Shown in pieces: positions 6,393 through 10,245 of a stretch of DNA of 10,245 nt. Position 1 is the first letter of the stretch. Every line of letters begins with the position of its first letter. The stretch comes from JBJKRF01 sp046704785 (lineage in GTDB: Bacteria; Chloroflexota; Anaerolineae; Anaerolineales; Villigracilaceae). The stretch is from positions 1-10,245 of the forward strand of contig JBJKRF010000129.1 in the NCBI GenBank assembly GCA_046704785.1. Direction: 5' to 3'. A program made the translations under genes and the position numbers. The notes under the pieces are model-generated. The model was not told the DNA's origin. It made no database searches and saw only the letters and a list, made by a program, of their open reading frames with translations.

Positions 6393-6983
6393 CTATGCTT
6401 TCACCTTGGTTGCCAGAAATTCACCGTTGCCGATAGGAACAAGACACGTGATGAATTCGGCGTCAGCTTTGACAACAGCGACAAAGGGAGCCAGCTCTTC
6501 TGGATGGGAGGTCGCATTATCTACGACGAGCAAGCCGCCGACACGAAGCACCCTCTTGATGTCCGGCCACCAGGCTGGATAGTCCACGCGCTCAGAATCC
6601 AGGAAGACAAAGTCAAAAGCAGAATTCTCCAGGCTGGCAAGCACCCGTTGAGCATCTCCTTGAATTTGATCGATCACCGGGGCCAGGCCAGAACGCGCAA
6701 AATTCTTTTTTGCTAAGGCGACTTTGAATTCGGAGACGTCGATGGTGGTCACTTTCCCACCCATAGACGCAACCGCGTCGGCCAGCCAGAGGGTCGAATA
6801 GCCGTTCGAGGTTCCAATTTCAAGCACGCGTTGCACACCCATGGCACGGATAAGCACAGATAAGAACTCGCCCGTGTCGCGTGTGATATTGAGCATCCTG
6901 CGAGGCCGATCTTTGATGGAAGCATCATTGGTTTTTCCAAACAGTTCCAGTTCGGCCAAAAGCTTCTGTAATGATTCCGTCAT
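6393..6983 (-). CDS. Class I AdoMet-dependent O-methyltransferase (family 3, CCoAOMT-like)
   Basis: A 196-residue methyltransferase of the type that moves a methyl group from S-adenosylmethionine to a hydroxyl. Visible motifs are V-L-E-I-G-T-S-N-G-Y-S-T (53-64, AdoMet-binding motif I), the acidic residue D82 after strand 2, Q-G-D-A (108-111), F-V-F-L-D-S-E (125-131) and V-V-D-N-A (153-157). In caffeoyl-CoA and catechol O-methyltransferases the last two positions bind a divalent metal, here D129, D155 and N156. The acceptor is unknown. The start is the ATG at 6983, five bases after a perfect AGGAGG; a GTG at 6989 would overlap that Shine-Dalgarno. It lies downstream of the SUMF1-fold gene on the same strand, separated by an inverted repeat, and 35 bases before the GNAT gene, with which it probably forms an operon. 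Confidence 0.9.
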   Translation of the reverse strand: MTESLQKLLAELELFGKTNDASIKDRPRRMLNITRDTGEFLSVLIRAMGVQRVLEIGTSNGYSTLWLADAVASMGGKVTTIDVSEFKVALAKKNFARSGLAPVIDQIQGDAQRVLASLENSAFDFVFLDSERVDYPAWWPDIKRVLRVGGLLVVDNATSHPEELAPFVAVVKADAEFITCLVPIGNGEFLATKVKA

Positions 6984-6988
6984 ACGCA

Positions 6989-6994
6989 CCTCCT
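6989..6994 (-). promoter_or_regulatory. Ribosome binding site deciding the O-methyltransferase start
   Basis: AGGAGG on the minus strand, five bases from the ATG at 6983. It is the strongest Shine-Dalgarno in the window and argues against the upstream GTG at 6989, which overlaps it. Confidence 0.85.
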
Positions 6995-7052
6995 GTCAGC
7001 ATCCCGGTAAAACTGTCCGTCACCCAAACAGCCCATGGTGATGGATAGATTG

Positions 7053-7087
7053 GGGATGTGTGCAACACAAAATATTGCACACATCCC
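7053..7087. repeat. 13-bp perfect inverted repeat between SUMF1 and O-methyltransferase genes
   Basis: GGGATGTGTGCAA (7053-7065) pairs exactly with TTGCACACATCCC (7075-7087) across a 9-base AT-rich loop. On the minus strand it begins 35 bases after the SUMF1 stop. No T-run follows it, so it may be a non-classical terminator, an mRNA-end stabiliser or a binding site for a dimeric regulator of the methyltransferase-GNAT pair. Confidence 0.75.
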
Positions 7088-7122
7088 AACACCCGCGTCT
7101 CAGAAAGTCATCTATTCCAGAA

Positions 7123-8166
7123 TCAAGACGAGCGAGCACAGCGGAAGCCGAGGCTATCGGCCCGGCCATTGACAAGGTTCTTGCCTCGCTCGGTTGTGCG
7201 CACGAGTACGGCAACGCTATCCCATGAACCGCCGCGTAAAACCCGTCCATCTCCCGTAGCAGGCCCTGTCGGATCCTTGGCAGGCGAGACGCCATAATAG
7301 CCGGCGCCATACCAATCGAATACCCAGTCCCAAACATTGCCGGCCATATCCAACGCGCCATAAGGACTGGCGCCTGCCGGGTAATGCCCTACCGGCGACA
7401 CATATAGATAGCCGTCATCGACTTTTGCATCAGCCCAACTGATATTCAAATGCTTGTCGGCAAAGTTAAGCAAATTGCCGGCCGGGTCTTGATTGCCCCA
7501 CGGATAAGTCCGCGCATCCGTCCCGCGCGCCGCTTTCTCCCATTCGGCTTCGGTCGGAAGCCGCTCTCCGGCCCATTTGCAATAAGCCCTTGCGTCGTTC
7601 CAACTGACCTGCACAACAGGATAATCGTCCAGGCCTTTGATATTGCTGGAAGGCCCGTGTGGGTGCTGCCAATCTGCGCCCTTGGTATCCTCCCAATTTT
7701 TGGAAGAAGTATTAAAAACCTCCCCGCTGCCACTCTTCTCGGCATCGGTCTGGTAATTCATGGCCTTCACGAATTTCTGGAACATGGCGTTGGTCACTTC
7801 CGTCTGGTCGATCCAAAAAGCATCCAACGTTACCTTATGGACAGGCGACTCATCGGAATAGCCGGAATCGCTTCCCATCTGAAACGACCCGGCCGGCACG
7901 AAGACCAGCGTCATGCCGTCCGCCGACGAAACCGAGGTATTGATCGTCGAAACGGTAGGCGGCACAGGCGTTGGCGTCGGTTGACAGGCCGCCAGCACCA
8001 ATCCGCCGGCCAACACCCCTACTGCCAGCACGCTGGTAATCCAACGACATCCCCTCACGGGCCCCTTTCTCTTCAGGAAAGGAGGCGCAGCCCTCGTCTT
8101 TGGTTTTGTTTCAACCTTGCGCTCCGCAAAGCCAGATTTTGGGGGAAGGGGAAGGGACTCAGACAT
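7123..8166 (-). CDS. SUMF1/FGE-fold lipoprotein, formylglycine cysteines absent
   Basis: A 347-residue exported protein of the formylglycine-generating-enzyme fold (PF03781 type). The ATG is supported by GAGGT five bases upstream. The first 41 residues are hydrophilic and basic, unusually long before the hydrophobic segment (42-60) and lipobox L-A-A-C (Cys61); a GTG at 8058 would give a shorter signal but has a weaker ribosome site. After a P-T-P-T-P-V-P-P tether, the domain (about 85-345) shows F-V-P-A-G-S-F-Q-M-G (88-97), D-Q-T-E-V-T-N (120-126), P-V-V-Q-V-S-W-N-D-A (183-192), R-L-P-T-E-A-E-W-E (202-210), A-G-N-V-W-D-W (275-281) and R-G-G-S-W (311-315). True FGE has two catalytic Cys just after R-G-G-S; here there are none, so oxidation of sulfatase Cys is unlikely. 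A binding or structural role at the cell surface is more probable. A separate promoter lies upstream. Confidence 0.9.
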   Translation of the reverse strand: MSESLPLPPKSGFAERKVETKPKTRAAPPFLKRKGPVRGCRWITSVLAVGVLAGGLVLAACQPTPTPVPPTVSTINTSVSSADGMTLVFVPAGSFQMGSDSGYSDESPVHKVTLDAFWIDQTEVTNAMFQKFVKAMNYQTDAEKSGSGEVFNTSSKNWEDTKGADWQHPHGPSSNIKGLDDYPVVQVSWNDARAYCKWAGERLPTEAEWEKAARGTDARTYPWGNQDPAGNLLNFADKHLNISWADAKVDDGYLYVSPVGHYPAGASPYGALDMAGNVWDWVFDWYGAGYYGVSPAKDPTGPATGDGRVLRGGSWDSVAVLVRTTERGKNLVNGRADSLGFRCARSS

Positions 8167-8242
8167 GTGCTACCTCATTCTACGTGGGATAAGAAACGGT
8201 TTCACAGCCCCAGATTGGGCCTCGATTCCTGAAACCATCCCT

Positions 8243-8272
8243 ATTATAGGAGCATCTGCACATTTGAACCAA
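8243..8272 (-). promoter_or_regulatory. Promoter for the SUMF1-fold gene
   Basis: On the minus strand TTGGTT (8272-8267) and a perfect TATAAT (8248-8243) are 18 bases apart. This would start transcription near 8236 and leave a leader of about 70 bases before the ATG at 8166. It lies in the gap after the GH43 gene, so the SUMF1-fold gene need not depend on GH43 transcription. Confidence 0.5.
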
Positions 8273-8331
8273 CCTTTGTGACAGAATGTTTACAAAGTCC
8301 AGCTTACACCCCCAACCTTGCCCAAGAGTAG

Positions 8332-8346
8332 GGCGCAGACTGCGCC
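8332..8346 (-). terminator. Short GC hairpin after the GH43 gene, possible terminator
   Basis: GGCGCA (8332-8337) and TGCGCC (8341-8346) form a tight 6-bp stem with a 3-base loop, 23 bases past the GH43 stop in its direction of transcription. No T-run follows on the minus strand (next bases CTACTC), so the call is weak. A short ATTTT follows only on the plus strand. Confidence 0.3.
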
Positions 8347-8369
8347 AGATTTTCACAAGAAAGGCAATG

Positions 8370-9917
8370 TTACTGTCTGGTGGAGCCGATGGTAGGCTGT
8401 TCCGCCAAACCCTTGTACTTAAAGTCCACGAATCGACATCGACCCTTTCCAGCCGAGAAGAGCGCGACTTTCAGGCTGGTGAATCCGCCAAAAACGTTGT
8501 GGTGCATTCCTGAGACTTCCATTTGCCAGGGATGCTTCGTCCAGGTAGCATCGTCAAGGGAGTAATCGTAGGTGACGATGTTATCGATATTGGCAAGCCG
8601 AAAACGCATCTTGTTGGAGGACACCGGAATTCGCAACCAGGGATGCTCTATACCGTAATTGTAGATTCGAATCTCTCTGTCGACCAGACCAACGCCACAA
8701 AACATTCGTTCATTATAGAAGAGCAGGAGACCGCCCTGGCAGACTGCATCAACCTCGACGGTTACCTCGATCTGGTATCTCCGGTCTCCGACAATGAATG
8801 TGATCGGGGATGAGTCTTCCGGGCCCGATCCTTTTCCCTCTAGCGACAAAGCATGATCCCGGTAGACTATACGGTTCATCTCGTTGGGCTCAGGGTCGAA
8901 AAAGCTCCATTGCAGTCCAAACTTGTTCGTTGAAAAGTCATCGGAGAGTTCATGGCCGCTCTTGTTCTCGGTTATGTTAATCGGCTTGGCAATCGGCGCG
9001 GAAAGGTCCCCACCGGCAGATCGAAACCAACCGTCTTGAGTCCAGACGATGGGTTCAAGCAGCGTTTGCCGACCCAGAGTCCGAAATCCATTTTCATACC
9101 CGTGATAGACCATCCACCATTTTTCGTCAGGGCCCGGCACAACCGACGCATGGCCGCGAGACCACCACGGCTCTTCTGCACTTTTGGTTCGGACAATGGG
9201 ATTGTACGGACAGTCCTGCCAGGGGCCGTGGATAGAGCGCGACCGTGCAACGATCACCATGTGACTGGTGGGCGGCCCGGCCGTCCCACCGACTGCAGAA
9301 ATGAGGTAGAACCAATCTTGGCGTCTAAAAATCTTGGGGCCTTCGGGCGCGAACATTTCCACCACCCAATCGTCCGGGTACTTCCAAGGTTCATAGACTT
9401 TTTCCAGTTCGCCAAGGGTGGACAGGCCATCGTCACTGAGCCTGATTCGGCGAATTCCGTTTAGAAACAGGTAGCGTCGTCCGTCTTCGCCGACGGCATG
9501 TCCCGGATCGATGCACCCCTCCAGCTTCAAATCGATTGGATCACTCCAAGGGCCGGTAATGTGGTCTGCATAAATCACATAAACGGACGCGTAGGTCTCG
9601 GATACGGCGGGGATGTAGATATAGTATCTCTGCCCGTGTTTTACCAGGTCGAGCGCCCAAACCGAACCGATATATTTCGTCAGCGCAGCGCAGATTGGCG
9701 TCCAATTAACCAGATCGCGAGAATGCCAGATGACGATTCCCGGATGGGCGAGAAAGGACGAAAACGTCATGTAGTAGTCTGAGCCGTCTTTGAGAATCGT
9801 CGGATCAGGGTGATCCCCGCTTACGATGGGATTCAGGTAAAAACCATTCCCAAGGTCTGCGCTTCTTTGTCCTTCTACGCCAATATTCAAAATGGGATTA
9901 TGCTTCGGGCCAATCAT
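8370..9917 (-). CDS. Glycoside hydrolase family 43 enzyme (beta-xylosidase/arabinofuranosidase type)
   Basis: A 515-residue glycosidase that probably trims xylo- or arabino-oligosaccharides inside the cell, as no signal peptide is present. The five-bladed propeller (about 25-310) begins Y-L-N-P-I-V-S-G-D-H-P-D-P-T. GH43 needs three acidic residues; candidates are D38 (H-P-D-P, base), D137 (C-I-D-P-G-H, pKa modulator) and E192 (F-A-P-E-G-P-K, acid). H256 (S-R-G-H-A) fits the central metal-site histidine. The C-terminal region (about 325-505, from D-D-F-S through L-F-Y-N-E-R and A-G-K-G-R-C-R-F) looks like the concanavalin-like beta-sandwich found in GH43 xylosidases. The ATG is supported by GGAG five bases upstream. 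A promoter and palindromic operator-like site precede it, and a transposase-like fragment lies further upstream. Exact substrate is not readable; no sugar transporter or regulator gene is in view. Confidence 0.93.
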   Translation of the reverse strand: MIGPKHNPILNIGVEGQRSADLGNGFYLNPIVSGDHPDPTILKDGSDYYMTFSSFLAHPGIVIWHSRDLVNWTPICAALTKYIGSVWALDLVKHGQRYYIYIPAVSETYASVYVIYADHITGPWSDPIDLKLEGCIDPGHAVGEDGRRYLFLNGIRRIRLSDDGLSTLGELEKVYEPWKYPDDWVVEMFAPEGPKIFRRQDWFYLISAVGGTAGPPTSHMVIVARSRSIHGPWQDCPYNPIVRTKSAEEPWWSRGHASVVPGPDEKWWMVYHGYENGFRTLGRQTLLEPIVWTQDGWFRSAGGDLSAPIAKPINITENKSGHELSDDFSTNKFGLQWSFFDPEPNEMNRIVYRDHALSLEGKGSGPEDSSPITFIVGDRRYQIEVTVEVDAVCQGGLLLFYNERMFCGVGLVDREIRIYNYGIEHPWLRIPVSSNKMRFRLANIDNIVTYDYSLDDATWTKHPWQMEVSGMHHNVFGGFTSLKVALFSAGKGRCRFVDFKYKGLAEQPTIGSTRQ

Positions 9918-9952
9918 TGGGTCTCCATAGATTTATTTGGCACGGTTCAGAA

Positions 9953-9970
9953 TTGCCCAATTATGGGCAA
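9953..9970. promoter_or_regulatory. Palindromic operator-like site before the GH43 gene
   Basis: TTGCCC (9953-9958) and GGGCAA (9965-9970) are perfect inverted arms around AATTAT. On the minus strand the site sits at about +8 to +25 relative to the start predicted from the promoter at 9984-10013, and 35 bases before the GH43 ATG. This is a classic place for a repressor to block transcription. The regulator is not in the window. Confidence 0.5.
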
Positions 9971-9983
9971 AAACACCTTTACA

Positions 9984-10013
9984 ATTTTATGCGAGATTGG
10001 TATCTAATTTCAA
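9984..10013 (-). promoter_or_regulatory. Promoter for the GH43 gene
   Basis: On the minus strand TTGAAA (10013-10008, five of six matches to -35) and TAAAAT (9989-9984, five of six matches to -10) are separated by 18 bases. The predicted start is near 9977, giving a leader of about 60 bases. Confidence 0.55.
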
Positions 10014-10053
10014 CCTGCATTTGACAATCAAAGCTCGTTTCTGCCCTGAGTGT

Positions 10054-10245
10054 CTAAGTGGTATGAAGTGGCTGTTCTATGGGGATGGCAGGGGTTTTGA
10101 GGGCCACATTTTGGCTACGGACATGGTGGTAGTGAACCAGGGTTGAAATTGTAGTAGCAGGATCATGATGTAAGCGTTGGATGAACTGTCTTGGGAGTTC
10201 AGCTTCGGCTAACCTGTTTCGATGAAACAGATATGATTCATGAGG
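10054..10245 (-). CDS. C-terminal fragment of a probable transposase/integrase, cut by window edge
   Basis: An open frame enters from the right edge on the minus strand and runs 63 codons to a TAG at 10054-10056. It contains no ATG, so its start is outside the window. The translation begins PHESYLFHRN and ends with H-V-R-S-Q-N-V-A-L-K-T-P-A (41-53). The layout Y-H-H-V-R-x-x-x-A-L-x-x-T-P-A recalls the tail of integrase-core (rve/DDE) transposases, which often end Y-N-x-x-R-P-H-x-A-L-x-x-x-T-P-A. The family cannot be fixed from this tail, and another protein class is possible. The stop lies 40 bases before the GH43 -35, so transcription from the element could run into the GH43 gene. Confidence 0.5.
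   Translation of the reverse strand, partial: PHESYLFHRNRLAEAELPRQFIQRLHHDPATTISTLVHYHHVRSQNVALKTPAIPIEQPLHTT

Noticed and set aside
7450..8232. 260-codon plus-strand open frame
   Set aside because: It is antisense to the SUMF1-fold gene, which has clear family motifs, a ribosome site and a promoter; the antisense translation is rich in Arg and Pro with no recognisable domain.
8952..9464. 170-codon plus-strand open frame
   Set aside because: It is antisense to the GH43 gene and has no domain features or ribosome site of note.
9937..10146. 69-codon plus-strand open frame near the right edge
   Set aside because: It crosses the GH43 promoter and operator and is antisense to the better-supported edge fragment at 10054-10245.

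Overview
The window reads as a chromosomal segment from a bacterium of moderately high GC, most likely a Chloroflexota relative (Anaerolineae-like). That placement is an inference. It rests on two lipoproteins that share an A-C-G-T-P-A lipidation site, a third with a C-Q-P-T-P-T-P-V-P-P tether, a DUF4349 lipoprotein, a SUMF1-fold lipoprotein, and housekeeping genes that seem to start without a leader. No rRNA, tRNA or CRISPR array was seen.

Left half (about 257-5885, all plus strand). First comes a two-gene unit: a three-helix membrane protein with a cysteine-bearing outer domain, followed 8 bases later by a lipoprotein with an Ig-like domain and a lamin-tail domain (LTD). Next is coaBC (phosphopantothenoylcysteine synthetase/decarboxylase, coenzyme A synthesis), coupled by a 2-base gap to a calcineurin-like metallophosphoesterase. 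A DUF4349 lipoprotein with a C-terminal membrane helix follows. After a 14-bp perfect inverted repeat comes rsmG, the 16S rRNA m7G527 methyltransferase. coaBC and rsmG both have TATAAT 6-7 bases before the ATG and no Shine-Dalgarno, which points to leaderless mRNAs.

Right half (about 5896-10245, all minus strand). Read in the direction of transcription, it starts with the C-terminal end of a probable transposase/integrase cut by the window edge. Then come a GH43 glycosidase with its own promoter and a palindromic operator-like site, a SUMF1-fold lipoprotein with its own promoter, an AdoMet-dependent O-methyltransferase, and a GNAT acetyltransferase that meets rsmG tail to tail. The GNAT is AT-richer than its neighbours and resembles Bacteroidota proteins, so this half looks more accessory and partly acquired.

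The first 86 bases include a 13-G run followed by a C-rich run, which may be a sequencing or assembly artefact. No single new multi-gene system can be proved here. The best candidates for follow-up are the membrane protein/LTD-lipoprotein pair, the leaderless promoters, the GH43 operator, and the SUMF1 protein that lacks the FGE cysteines.
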